Below, one piece after another: positions 11,901 through 24,541 of a DNA stretch of 64,000 nt. The stretch is from Erythrocercus mccallii (Eukaryota > Chordata > Aves > Passeriformes > Dicruridae). Within the stretch, counting starts at the first letter, position 1. The number at the start of each line of letters is the position of its first letter. The DNA is taken from assembly GCA_013397435.1 (NCBI GenBank), contig VZRG01001644.1, positions 62,001 to 126,000 on the forward strand, written 5' to 3'. Position numbers and translations under genes: made by a program. Below the pieces are notes generated by a model, which made no database searches, was not told where the DNA came from, and was given only the letters and a program-made list of their open reading frames with translations.

Positions 11901-14900
11901 TCAGAGGACTTCTGTTTGCTCTTGGAGGTTGACATGACCAGCAATAGCAGGGATGAGCCACATACAGATTTTTAGCCCAGAACCTGGGCTCTATCACAAC
12001 ACCTATGTGCATCTTGATAATAACTCTAACATGCTTCTGTTCCATATAAACTTTCCCTAAGTATGTAAATACTTCTGGGTTTTGAAGGGGTTGGGGGTTT
12101 CTTTTTAGATCAATTTTTTTTCATGTAATATTGAATCTGTTCCCTTCTCCAAAATTCCCCATTTCAGGACCCTTCATGACAGTAGAGGCAAACATGAAAT
12201 TAGAGGTCCAGCATGAGTAAACTCTTAGCATCAAATCTTCTGATCCCATTCAGTGCTAGGATGGGCAAGGTGTTCTTCAAAATTCAGATACTATCCTAAT
12301 AAGATGAGATATGTTCTACTTTATGGATGGAAGATATTTCAGCCTTCATTCTGTGCCAGAGGCAAGCACAGAAAGAGTCCTCTTTTTTATGGAGAAAAGG
12401 TGTCTGGATAGGCAGGTACTTTTATAGTTTTATTTTGTGTATCACCAGTACACCAGTTTAAGATTAACAGATAAAAAAAAATTCAATGGGACACTCCAGG
12501 AGATTGATACTGTTTTTATGAATGTGGTCATTCTTGGCAATACCAGATACACTCACCTGGGGCAGCAAGGACAATGAAAGTAAAGGAACAAAGGCAAGAG
12601 GTGGCAATTAATTAAAAATATTTATCATTTGGGAATTAATAAAGTCTTCTGCCCATTAAATCATTAGAAAAATGGGATGAGGTTTTTATCTTTCATTGCA
12701 TTAGAACAGAGGATGAAAGTAGCTTTATCAGTTGGACAGAACAGCTTAAATTTCCTGCTATTGTGTAATCCTGCTGCTTTGCTTGTCATTAAAAAAGCAG
12801 CTAAAGAAGTTCAAAAGGCTCTTCAAAACAGACTATTTGATCTACTAGTTTTGAGGGTTTTTTTTCTTAAATATTGAACTTTGCTTATTTTTAATGCAAA
12901 TCTTGTCCTTTTAAATACCTAGATATTTAGTCATGGTATCTGTGGCCATATGTTCATCTAGAACTTACTGGTTTCTGTTTCAAATGTATATTTTCTTTGT
13001 GGTTTTTTTATCTTGTGAATTGTTAGCAAAAAAAAAGCACAAAGCACAACATAATATGTCATTACCTTTTGGTTACTTATTTCTCTCTGCAATTCCATTT
13101 TTCAGCCTGGATAAAAAGTCCTGACATAGCAATTTGGACAAATAAAGTTCAAATAAAGATAATGTATCAATCATTACACTCTACAGACACTGTAAGCGCT
13201 CCAGAAAAATAGCCCCCAGTGAAAAAGGGAAGCTCAGAAAACTCCTCTGTCAACTGTTGTACTCCTGTTAGCACCAAGCAACAGAACCTGCATGGTTCCA
13301 TAATTGCCAGTGTGCAGGTGTAGGGCAGCAACATTTAAATGTGAGCTGCCTTATCTGTGGCTCTTGCACAAGAGCCTGCACCAGCAGCACAGTCCCAGTT
13401 GAGCTCAGACCAGTTCATTTAACATGACCAGCCTGAGGATGAGCCACAAAAAGGGGTGTCTAAGAAAAGAGGGAGGTGGATGTTTGAGGAAACAAACAAA
13501 CATCTATCAAACAGCTTTGTCCCAGGAGTTCTGAGTCCAGAGAGCATCACGAGCTGGGAAAGTTTTAAGATGTGATTTCTGATTGTATTTGTGATGTCTA
13601 CATGCACCCAACATACAGTGCCTTTCCTGGACATGCGCTAGGTCTATACTTAGCTCAGATTCCTTCTGCTAGTTCCTTTTTCAGTAATCACCTCTGTGGC
13701 AATGTTTTTCTGAAATGCAGATAGATTAGATCTACTACATTTTTTTTTGCCTCAAAAAAACCCCAGCAGGTTGGATGACCACAACTAATGTTGATAAACT
13801 AATTCTGCATTTAACACGTGTTCATGTTTTGAAACATCTGTAACTTTTTTTCTTCAAATTTTGTTCTAAAGTATTTAGTATTATTTGGATCAGAATAGAA
13901 GCTGAGAGGGCAAATCATGGTGGTCTCAGGTAGTTATTGCTTTTTAATTTGGTATGCCTGTGCTGGGGTGGAAATAGTCTCCTCCCCTTGATATGAATAT
14001 GTTTTAAGGTTCCTGTTTCCCTTGTCAGTAGTTGCTGCAGCTCTCACTTATTATCCTGCCTTTGTCCGTGTTGACTGTAATAAAATATTCATAGGTAGCA
14101 AAGTCTTTAGCACTAAATAGACAAACAGAAGCAAGACAGATTTCTGAAGGACATAGATGAAATTTTTGTTAGTTTCTATTGCAAACAAGAAAAATTAAGA
14201 TCTTAGTAAAAAGTAGTTCAAAATAAATAAATAAAATGGTTGTTAGTGCAATAAAAAGTGTATTACTTTTGCCAGTGGAAGAATTCAGCTTCTTATTTAT
14301 TGACATGCAAGGTTTGAAATGCTTATAAACAAGATCATACTGTTGTTGTACTATTAAGTGTCTTTTCTAGTCTACAGAGAGATCAAACCATAGTTTTTAA
14401 ATAATTTTAAACATTTGTATCTGACAGCCTTATGATTGGAAATGTGGAATGTATGTGTAATACTAGGTCATAGGGTTTATAATGCACACAGTACTGCAAT
14501 TAATCGAGCAGAATTTGCAATGCATATGCAAATTTGAGTCTATCAGTGGAAACATCAGTCTTAATTGTATAATTAGAAGAGACACCCTTTCCTGGGTCCA
14601 GTGCTTACTGAAATCAAACTGTCTCGGTTGACTCCTGAAGTGCCAGATTAGCAGGTGTTTGGTATCTTAAAAAAAATAGAATGCAAGTTCCTGCTAGTTA
14701 CAGTGAGTTTTTTTGAATTCCTACAGTATCATGGTAAAACTTTATCAATCTTTTCCTTCTCTGCTATTCTTCCTAAATAAGGACAAGACTTCTTTTTTTC
14801 CTTTTTCTTAGATGTCTACTGCGGTTCAAACTACTGTCATGTAAAGCAGATATGTTACAGTTGGTCAGTAACACTCTGACCAACCATCAGTGGTACTTCG

Positions 14901-16431
14901 TCAATTACCTTATGATTCTCCATTTTTATCACTTAAAAATCTCTTAAAAGATAAGGATATAGGCTTCAAGGCTAAATCTAATCTCTCGCGCACTTCTGCG
15001 ATCGTCTTGCTGTGTTTAATTTCCAGATGTTTGAGAATTCGAATCTTGATGGGCTTGAATCTAAGAATCATTCTACATTCTTAAAGTAAATGAAAAAGGC
15101 AAATAACTCCCTGGTGTGCATGGTTGGACACCCAGGCTCAGGCCCCTTTTGCCTTGCTGTCTCTGTATCACTGCAGACTTCCATCTTTCTGAGTGCCATG
15201 GATAGCAGCCACAGGGGCTCAGAGAAATGGACAGAAGGCAAAATTTTGATTGTTGAGGCCCACATATTGCAATTAAAGAAGTTCTCCCTACTGACATTCT
15301 CTTGGAAATTCCATTTGACTCTTTAAAATGTTTTGAAACAAGAAAATCAGAACTCTTACAGACGGTAACTGAAAAGCAAGCATTTGCCTTATACATAGAT
15401 TACATCTTTTCCTTACTTTCTTCAGAACTGTGTGGCAGCTTATGATTACCATCCAGACTGGATAATGTTTGCTGGAAAAAAAATTGATACATGATATCAT
15501 CAGAGGCAAGACTCAATGAAGTTATATACTGTTGATAAAATGCATACTGAATTCATCTGTGGACAGCACTCACCTACTTTAGCTAGCTGAAAAATTGTCC
15601 TGGTATTGTTACTCTGCCAAGTATATTCATGGGCTTTCCTTCTGTAACTTTGAACATGTGATCAGAAAAGCTGCATTTTCAGCATTTCCCCTGGCAATTT
15701 AAGCCATGCCATGCTTAAATTCAATTCTCCTTCAGAATTCAAGACAATGTTTTCTTACTGAGTTCTGGGAAAAAATTGACATCACACACACAAGAAGCTC
15801 AACTTAGTTCTTACAACATGATCCAGAAAGCATGCAAATTGCTAGCTCTAAATCAGTCCTTGCACAATGAAGGATATTCTAAATGTAGTACTGTCTTTGA
15901 ATTTTCATGTGTCTGGATCTTAAATGAACAACGTTCTTCATGAATCTTATGTAATGTCTGTGTTATGCTCAAAATAAGCACCCAAATATCATCTAAACTA
16001 CAACTTTGGCAGAATTTAGGCAGTATGACTCTTGACCTAATGGTGTTCATATAGAATTAAATATATCAAAGAATAAAAAAGGAAAATTATATCAACATTT
16101 AAAATGTGGTGTTTCAGATGCCCAGATGCCAAAGGGTAGCCAGTCCAATAAGATCCCTGGGGGCTTTTGTGGTAACATTTGCAGCAGGAATACCTGTCTG
16201 ATCTCTCATTGCTGTGGCTCCTGGCTTAGATTTCCTCTGATTTCCTCTTTAGTGATGATATTACTACTTTAAAAAGAAAGAGACTGTCTTGTAGTCCATA
16301 TAAGAGTGTGGTACTTAAACACAGAAGTATATATTTAAAAGAAAAATTAAAAAGTATAATTGTTGAATGCTGTGTGGCTCTGCATGCCTCAGATAAAATA
16401 TATTCTGTTAAAAAGCCATTATGATCATTTA

Positions 16432-16513
16432 TTAATATACATTATATATGTACTATATATACTATATGTATTAATACACAGAATATGTGTGTACATATAT
16501 ATGTATATATACA
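16432..16513. repeat. AT-rich (TATA/TATG) low-complexity tract
   Basis: Alternating TA, TATG and TGTG units with many overlapping self-complementary segments. No gene is visible in it. Confidence 0.85.
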
Positions 16514-19078
16514 AAAGCTTTGGTGTTGATTAAATGTTGTGTACTGGAAGCATCTTTTCCTTTGGCTATGGTACAGCTGTGATGCTGAGCCATAGTTAAG
16601 TCTGACTCATGAACCATCTTGAGGAGATAACAGGAGGCACCAAAACCTGCACTGAATTTAGATTTAAGAGTTTACTCATGATCTTCAAATTAAGTATATG
16701 TTCCTAAGACACACCTGCAGGTGTCTTACATATACTCCTAAGTGTACATACAAGAGGTTTTGGTGTTTTCTCAAAAAACCCCATAACCTTAAAAAATATT
16801 TGACTCCTGAAAGTTTGGTCCTGCAATGCCTAGGTTTGAGGAAATCACCCCAGTAACTTGGTCCTTCATGAAGTCCATAATGAAATGTAAATGTTAATCC
16901 CTTTGTTTCCAATCCTAGTCGAACATCCAGAAGACAAGGAGTCTGGGTTTGCTGCCAGGGCTGTGCAGAGGACCTTGGGAGCCCAGGAGGGTGGCAGGTC
17001 TGTCCAGCTCTCTGTGAGACCTTGGGCTGGTCACCCTGTGCTCACCCTCAGGCACACTTCAGGACAGCTGCTCCAAGCCTCTGTGCAAAGAGCAGTTAGC
17101 AGCAGCCAAGCCACACCTGCACCTCAGACTGTCCTGCAAAAGACACTAGGAGCCACCTCTGCATTTTGTGAGGAGTAGATTTCTGCTGGTTTGTGCTGGG
17201 TGTATTGTAAGAGCACACAGGGGAACTCAGGCGGCCAAACAGCTGCAGGGAGCTTGTGCATGAGCTGGGCACTAGCCTGCTCAACCTTGTCCAAACTGGT
17301 TTCTTTCTCCATACCAGATTTCCCTGGGGCCAAGGCAGGAGGTGAAAGCCAAGCTCCATGAGTAGGAGAAAATGTGGTCTGCCACGCAGAACTGCAGGCA
17401 CCAAGGGAGCAGTGAAACTGAGCAAGCTGGACATTGGGCAACCATTGAATGTACCATCTAGGCATCACTTCTGGAATTAAAATACAAGATCTTTTTTGAG
17501 CCTTCAATATACAAAAAGATAAAGAATTACCCCAAACTGGTTATTTTCTGCATTAAATTATGGATTGTCTTACAACAGCAATTCCTTATTAGTCAAAAAA
17601 TTGCAAAGAAGAAAAAAAAATCCCTTACAAAATGTTATCAAATATGAAGGATGGAGATGTAGATAAACCACCCTGTTTCTAGTCTGATTTTTCTATCTGC
17701 AGGTTTCTATCATTAAGTACTATTACATTTCTGTTGGCTGCATTGAAGACACCTTTTATTTGTTTTATCCTTTATATACTTACTTATATGGTGTCCTTAA
17801 GTCACCTCCTAAATCTGAATTATTAAAGGCATTGCATTTCCTGAGTTTTTCACTGGATGGCATATTTTCCAGTTCTCTAATGGTTCTTTCAGTTCTTTGC
17901 TATCCCACTCCAAGGTTTTTAAGCATTCTGCTTGAATTATTCAGAGCTTTAAGGTGTAGCCAAAATAGAATATGTTTTCTTTAATGTTGTGGATAAAGAA
18001 TTTAAAGCACCATGGAGTCAAAAATTTATCCGTGCAGAGTTTCTCTTGAAACACACTCCCTTAATAAGCATTCTTTGCTCACATATAGCTGAGATTTACC
18101 ATCTGTTTTGCAATCTATTTCACATGTGCAAAGCTGTTGCTGCAGCATTATAGCTCCCTAGTCAAAATATTGTGTTATGTGAGTGCCTAAGAAATGTCCA
18201 AATGTATGTTTACATTCAACCCCATATTGATCCATTTCATAGCCTGTTAAAAAGAAAGAAAAAAAGGCTATTTTGACAAAATCTGTTTCCCTAAGCACTC
18301 CTGTGTTCTATTACTAGTTTTCTGAGTAATGCACTGAATGACAGTATTATGGAAAAATTTAAGTAGGAAGTGACAAAAAAAATCCCTAAGGATGGTGTCC
18401 AGCATCTCTAAGTTATAGCCTCATATGATGAATCTTCTGTTTTACCTGAAGTCAAGAAACTTTACCTTAGGAACTCTCCATAACATGGTTTTTTAGTACA
18501 ATCACTGGTGGAGATGGTGGTGGCATTTGCCAATATTTTGGCTCTTCACCAATCACTGTGTTTTAAAAGACTGAAGAGGAAGAAAACTTTGAAAAAGAAG
18601 TTGTAGTGAAAAGATGAAGGATGAAAGGCTTCTTGAAAATACTACTAGATAGTAGTAGATATGATATTGTAGATATAGAATATCTTAATGTGTACCTTAT
18701 AATGTTGGGAAAAAATCAAGTCTCCTTGCCCCATAATATCTGGAAAATCCATTCAAATGTAAGATGATATTTCACAGAAAAGTGCATAAAAGCAAAACTG
18801 CTTTAAAAAAAAAGGTATGAGATGCTACAGAAGACCTGTAGTAATCATGGTATGGTTTGTAGCTAAGTTAAACCTGGCTAGGTAGTGAAAGGATGCTTCT
18901 AATACTGCCACTAAATCCAACCCAAAGAAAAAGTTTCACTCACTGTAAGATAAATAAACTCTTTTTGCTTCAAAAGATAGAAAATTCAGTCATCTACTTT
19001 GTTACCTACAATAAGTACAATTAGGAATGTTAGTTAGAAACAAAAAAAGAACTAGAAGAGGAATGAAATACCATCGTA

Positions 19079-19150
19079 TAAAATCACGGAATTACTGAAT
19101 CATCAAGGTTGGAAGAAACCCTCAAGATCATGTATTAGAGAGATTAATCC
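19079..19150 (-). mobile_element. CR1 LINE 3' tail fragment
   Basis: The + strand reads a degenerate CACGGAATTACTGAATCATC followed by GGTTGGAAGAAACCCTCAAGATCAT. This is the reverse complement of the CR1 3' end (a GATCT...CTTCCAACC block followed by ATTCTATGATTCT octamers). It is short, 5' truncated and diverged. Confidence 0.7.
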
Positions 19151-20901
19151 ACTGACAAACACGTGCAGCTGCATATATAAACTGAACTCAAACATGACCA
19201 TCAGCCATCAGTAGTGCTGTGGCCACTGAAAATGATAATGAAATCATTGGCCACATCAGAAGAAGTATTTTCAATAAACAGATATTATGTGGAGAGGGCT
19301 TGCATGGTGTATCGTGTTTAGTTTTGCCACACAGCCTCTCAGGAGCCACATACACAGCAAGAACTTGCTGAAAGAAACAAGAATGAAAGCTGAAAAAGAA
19401 AATTATTGCTGTCACTAAATGGTCTAGCTTGGTTCTTTAAGTTAAAAGACAATGTTAATACTAGGAAACAAATATAAAAAATGGCCATAAATTCATTTAG
19501 ACTGGAAATTAGTAGGAATTGTCTAACTACCATGAAGGTCTGAAATAGCAGGAAAACCAGTTAGCTGCTGATTTACTTAAGGCACCTGCTTATAATGTGA
19601 AACCTACTTTCTGAAATGTGGTTTTTATATTAAGTGGTTGCCTGAGAAGCAGCCTACATCACTGGGAGCTTCTTCCAGACTGAGAGTAATCCTTCCAGGC
19701 ACTGAAAGAAGACAGGAAAAGAACAAAAGGACTCAAAGCCTCAGGTATCTAGTTAGCAATCTTCAAGAACCTTAATAATTGGCTGATTTTTTTTTTTTTT
19801 GCCAGATTTTTGATTCTTTGCATATCAAAGCATGGCTTGGTAGAAGCCTCCAGCTTTTTCTTACTTTACATCTTCCCATCTTCCTCTACCCATTGTCTCA
19901 AATGTTGACAGACCTGAAGGCCCTCCCAAATCAAAAAGAAGTCACACAATGGGAGTGGAGGACAGAAGGTCATCATTTGAGAAAGGACAAGTGGCAAAGA
20001 GACTGAAATGTGGGGATTACACAGTACTTCTGGTATGGTGTTAAATAAATATCCAAGTCAAATAAAGTAAAACAAAAATCCCCCATCTTCTATGCTGTGT
20101 CTTATGAAACAAAGAGTTGCTTTGTGCTGACTTGCTGCCATCATCCTTTCTTCCAATCCTCCACTGGGATACCTTCCATGTGTTAAACCTGCAGCAGCAG
20201 GCTGCACAGCCTCTGGGAAGAACACGAGTGATGGGCTCCCTTAAACTGGAGCTAAAGCCACCAGAGTTACTCTGAGCACTTACATGGTCTTGTCACTACA
20301 ACATTTTCTCCTCCTGACTTTTGTCTTCCTCTGGCAACTCAGTTGATGCCTCAAGCCACAGCACAGTGAAATGGAAATATGGTTTCTGTATTTTAAGACA
20401 GCAGAGCATTAATTAGGGCCGTGACTGGGGCCTCATCCTATGCTACATTACAAGGACAAAATAGAATGAGTGAATTGTTCTGCACTTGGCTCTGCTGCTT
20501 TTGCTATAACATCTATCAGTCCTCAGTTGCATTTTTATTTTTTCCCTTTTCTCTGGCTACAGGAAAGGTTCAGGAGCCAGTGCTCAGAATTAAAGATAAG
20601 GTGAATCCAGCCACTTTCAGTCTGAGATTTGCTTGTAATCTATATGCTTCCTTTTAGAGATTAGATTTTGTACACCCACATCACAGACAATTAATTGTGC
20701 CTTACAAATCTTACACAAAGTAGCTCTGCTGATTGCCAGAGTTACTATCCCAACAACTCTGAGGGGTACAAGTCTCCTCTGTGGGACTCCTCTGGCACCT
20801 GATTAACTGCAATTGGCATGGCTTGGCAATTTATGTTTTTCCCGTTGGACAGTGACAGTGAGTCCGGCTCACCTCTGCCATTGGAATGGCTTTTACTATT
20901 G

Positions 20902-21020
20902 CGGGGTTTTTTGTTTGTTTATTTGGGTGGTGGTGGGGGTTGTTTGTTTTGGTTTTGTTTTGTTGGGGGTTTTTTTTTTGGTGTTTTGTTGTTGTTATTG
21001 TTTTTGTTGGGTTTTTTTCC
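20902..21020 (+). repeat. G/T-rich low-complexity tract
   Basis: The plus strand is made almost only of T and G, including GGGTGGTGGTGGGGG near 20925-20940 and long T runs. It lies immediately upstream of the CpG island. The hydrophobic Phe/Val/Leu/Gly ORFs across it are composition artefacts. Confidence 0.9.
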
Positions 21021-21619
21021 CCAGGAAACAGAAATCACAATTGCTTGGGAGCAAAGCAGGAATTTTATTTTTTTCTTCTTCATACATAATACCATCAGTG
21101 TTGATATAAACCCCACACTTAGTTTTTCCACCTGGACTTCTGACCGCGCCGCTGCTGCGTCAGCTAAGAAACGACGGTCCCTGCTACTTGGCCAACTTAT
21201 TTCACGCTTCCCTCAGCGTTTTCCTCGACGGAGACTCCCACCGGCCGCGGTGGCAGACACCGCATGAATCACCAGGGACTGTTTGCCTTGGCCCGCGGGT
21301 CCTGCGCGCGGGGAATGGGATTTCCATTCCCCGACGTTTCCCTTGGTCGGCTTCCCTGGAAGGCTGCGGCCCGGGGAGCACGGCGCTGGCCGGGAAGGAT
21401 GCGCTGAGCCGCCAGACAGAAACCACATCGCTTTTCTCCGGCAGGAACCCACGGCCCCCTCCGGGAGACCCCGCTCGGCCGGAGCAGGCGCTGCTCCCGG
21501 GGCTGCGGGAGCTCCCCTCGCCGCCCGCCAGGGCGCGGAACAGCCCTGGCAGGGAGGAACCAGCAGCGGGGCCGAGGTGCGCGGGGCAGCAGGGCCGGGA
21601 GCCCAGCGGGGCCGGGAGC

Positions 21620-21950
21620 CCCTGTCCCTGACGGGGATGGCGGGAGGGAGCGGGTCGCGCGTGCCTCGGGACCCGGCGGGAACGCCCGGGGCCGACGGCC
21701 GTGTCCCGCTAGAGCCGTCGATTCCCCCGTTTTCCTCCCGGCAGGCGGCAGGGAGCGGCAGAACAGCCCGGGTCCCATACACGGGGCAGGCGGGAGGCAG
21801 CAGGAGAGCAGCCCGCGGAGAACAGCAGGACCGCGTCCCTCACACGGGACGGGGCGAAGGAGCGGGACGGCAGGGCGTACCCCTTAGGGGGAAAGGAGCG
21901 AAGGACCAGGACCGCGTCCCTGACGGCAGAGTGGGCTGAGGAGAGAGGAA
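21620..21950. repeat. imperfect GC-rich minisatellite in CpG island
   Basis: A GTCCC core flanked by GGGACGG, GGCAG and GGAGCG elements recurs near 21624, 21703, 21772, 21835 and 21916, so spacing is about 63-81 bases. The clearest copies share GGACCGCGTCCCT at 21829-21840 and 21910-21921. The repeat runs towards the assembly gap, which may be where more copies collapsed. Confidence 0.5.
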
Positions 21951-22018
21951 CCCGGCTCTCCGCGGCTCCTCCCGCGGCATCCCGGCGCCGCACTGGAGGT
22001 CTGGGCAGGGCAGCCGGT

Positions 22019-22472
22019 NNNNNNNNNNNNNNNNNNNNNNNNNNNNNNNNNNNNNNNNNNNNNNNNNNNNNNNNNNNNNNNNNNNNNNNNNNNNNNNNNN
22101 NNNNNNNNNNNNNNNNNNNNNNNNNNNNNNNNNNNNNNNNNNNNNNNNNNNNNNNNNNNNNNNNNNNNNNNNNNNNNNNNNNNNNNNNNNNNNNNNNNNN
22201 NNNNNNNNNNNNNNNNNNNNNNNNNNNNNNNNNNNNNNNNNNNNNNNNNNNNNNNNNNNNNNNNNNNNNNNNNNNNNNNNNNNNNNNNNNNNNNNNNNNN
22301 NNNNNNNNNNNNNNNNNNNNNNNNNNNNNNNNNNNNNNNNNNNNNNNNNNNNNNNNNNNNNNNNNNNNNNNNNNNNNNNNNNNNNNNNNNNNNNNNNNNN
22401 NNNNNNNNNNNNNNNNNNNNNNNNNNNNNNNNNNNNNNNNNNNNNNNNNNNNNNNNNNNNNNNNNNNNNNNN
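22019..22472. other. assembly gap (454 N)
   Basis: Run of N inside the CpG island. The true length is unknown. It may hide the MATN2 transcription start or part of exon 1. Confidence 0.99.
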
Positions 22473-24464
22473 GGGTGGGGGGCGGCGGGGGCTGCAGCGC
22501 GGGCGGCGAGGGCCCGGCGGGGAGCGGGAGGCCGAGGAGAGGGGCCGCGGCGGCCTCTGGGGCTGGGTTGGATGTTCGCTTGCTGGGTCCCGCTGGAGCC
22601 GTTCCCGCTGCTCGTGGTGCAGCCCGCAGGAGAAGGGTTTCCCTTTCCTTTGGACTGAGCGGGTTTGAGCAAACTCTCCATTTATCCTCCTCCCCGTGCA
22701 TGCCGCGGTAACTTATTTATTTAACACCCCCCCACACTGTATTGTAAGATCAGTGTAGCATCGGAACCAGACTTTGTTTAGAAACGTGTTCGAGAGTAGC
22801 CTGCAGGTGTCTTTACCAGCTTGCAGCAGCGCGGGCTGCGGCTTCTCCCCGTGCCAGGGTACAGCCCACGGGTAGCTCTGCCCTGCGGGGGTCACCTGGG
22901 ACGTGCAGGTGGGGGCTGCCCGGGCTTCCTGAGAGCCCTGCGTTTGCCGGAGGCAGAGGGAGTGAGGGGCGGTTTGCTGAATGTCATATACTCACCCTGG
23001 AAACCCTACTGAGATGATGCTCATTAATCTGGCAAAAATTACGGTATCAGTAATGACCACTTATTCCTGTTTCAGAAGACTGTTCTCTCTGTGTCAACCT
23101 GGCCTCTATCACTGCTAAACTGTACAATATTGACTGAGAGAGAAGAATGCATGCTGATTTATATAATACTTCCTAAATGCTTGGATTTGTTTGTGGGACT
23201 ATCATTCAAAGGGTGAATGATCCTGACTGAGGTCTGAAAAGGTGACATGTTACAGCTGTGCTTCTGTCAGACAGCTGACTACTTCAGAAGAAATTACCAA
23301 ACCATATCCCATCAAAAATTCTCCTTAAATCAAGAGCTAAGTAAAATACACATGTGGCTTTCCCAATAAATCTAAAAAAAAAATAAAAATCTATAAAATA
23401 ATTTTGGAGTATTATGCTTTTCATGTAGATGTCTCAGCTTAAGCATGAGATTTTCTAAACTTTTCTTCATGTACTTTATATCACTGTGATATTCCTCAAA
23501 TTAAATTTGGTTTATTTTACATCTTCAGAAAATGCAGCACTCAGTTACACAAAGCTGCAGTTAAGATCCTTAATCCTGCACTCAATATTCACACCTAGTT
23601 ATGTGAGTCTCTCCACTGACTTCACTGGGATTTCTCATGAACAAGGGACTGCACATTCTACTGCTTATGAGCTGGGACTCAGGGCCCCAGCTGTGATGGT
23701 AAAAGATGTTTTAGTCAGTCCAGGCAAACTAGGGAAAGGCTAATCAGATCTAAATATTCTCTTGTGACTTATAAACCATGTCCATAGGAGGATAAAACAG
23801 TAAGCACTCTTTAATTATATTGTGGGTATCATTAACAATAAGCTCTTTTTATACAGTGTACTTGTTAGTGTTTTCATTATGAGAAAAGAGTATTTGGAAT
23901 GGAGTGGGTTTAATCCCCAAATTATTGATTTACAGTGTTGCTGGTACTGGGGCCAGTGTGACTTTGCAAATGAGTTTCACAACTGTTGTATCCTTTTTTT
24001 TTCCCAAACCTTTCTGTTTGCAGTTAACACTCTGTTATGGTTTGTGACTACTTCAAAGACAAAACTAAGCAGCCTACATATGTATCATATGTCATATAAT
24101 ATATGCTTTTATTTAAATACTTACTCTGCATGGTAAAAGTGAATTTTCTCAGTCTTCCCATGCTACTCTTCTGGGCACATTGTGGAAACTCTGATGTCTA
24201 GATGAGATTCAGTACCAGAAAGTGCAAACGAGTCTTTCTCAAAAGAACAAGATAATGAAAAGATCTATTGTCCAAGTGGCAACTGAAGAAAATTATGGCA
24301 TGGAGATTGATGCTGTCATAAAATAAGAATTCCCACTGCTAGAGCTTGCTGTCTGACCACTGGAAACTATGCAGAGTAAACCATACTATGGGTGTACTGT
24401 TCTATAGCACCACGATTTACTTTCATTTGGTGAGTTTCTGAAGTTACTGAAATGGTCCTCAGCT

Positions 24465-24541
24465 TCACCTCTGAGCAGGGGTTGGACCTGATGGCTTACA
24501 GAGGTCCTTTCTGCCCTAAATCATTCTATCGTTATATGATT
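24465..24541 (+). mobile_element. CR1 LINE 3' tail fragment
   Basis: Reads GGGGTTGGACCTGATGGC, then CAGAGGTCCTTTCTGCCCTAA, then ATTCTATCGTTATATGATT. This is the usual order of the CR1 3' UTR and terminal octamer. It is 5' truncated and moderately diverged. Confidence 0.85.

Larger units (their letters stand above)
8961..21100. other. intergenic region between LAPTM4B and MATN2
   Basis: About 12 kb of mostly AT-rich DNA without a supportable gene. Items seen are an inverted pair of octamer-like sites at 14512-14534, a small CpG cluster at 14996-15003 in otherwise CpG-poor DNA, an AT/TATG low-complexity stretch at 16432-16513, a double E-box palindrome at 16712-16723, a locally GC-richer block at 16910-17440, a CR1 tail at 19079-19150 and a T/G-rich tract at 20902-21020. 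Scattered ORFs of 60-130 codons show no recognisable domain. Confidence 0.7.
21120..22960 (+). promoter_or_regulatory. MATN2: CpG island, likely MATN2 promoter and first exon
   Basis: GC content and CpG frequency rise sharply at about 21140 and fall again near 22960. It is the only such island in the window, and it lies 8.6 kb upstream of the MATN2 signal-peptide exon on the same strand. I therefore infer a CpG-type promoter with a non-coding first exon. No TATA box is evident. Possible first-exon donors are a GCG|GTAACT site at 22708 and a CAG|GTGGGG site at 22909, but neither can be chosen from sequence alone. The middle is an assembly gap. ORFs through the island on both strands are caused by high GC and by the gap. 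Confidence 0.7.

Noticed and set aside
16990..17060. MIR SINE match
   Set aside because: Only one short block (ACCTTGGGCTGGTCAC) resembles MIR. Flanks do not follow the consensus, so it is not listed as an element.
20813..21267. Hydrophobic ORFs resembling membrane proteins
   Set aside because: Caused by the T/G-rich tract, which codes Phe, Val, Leu and Gly in all frames.
21188..22701. Long ORFs on both strands through the CpG island and gap
   Set aside because: High GC removes stop codons, and N bases are read through. No protein family is recognised.
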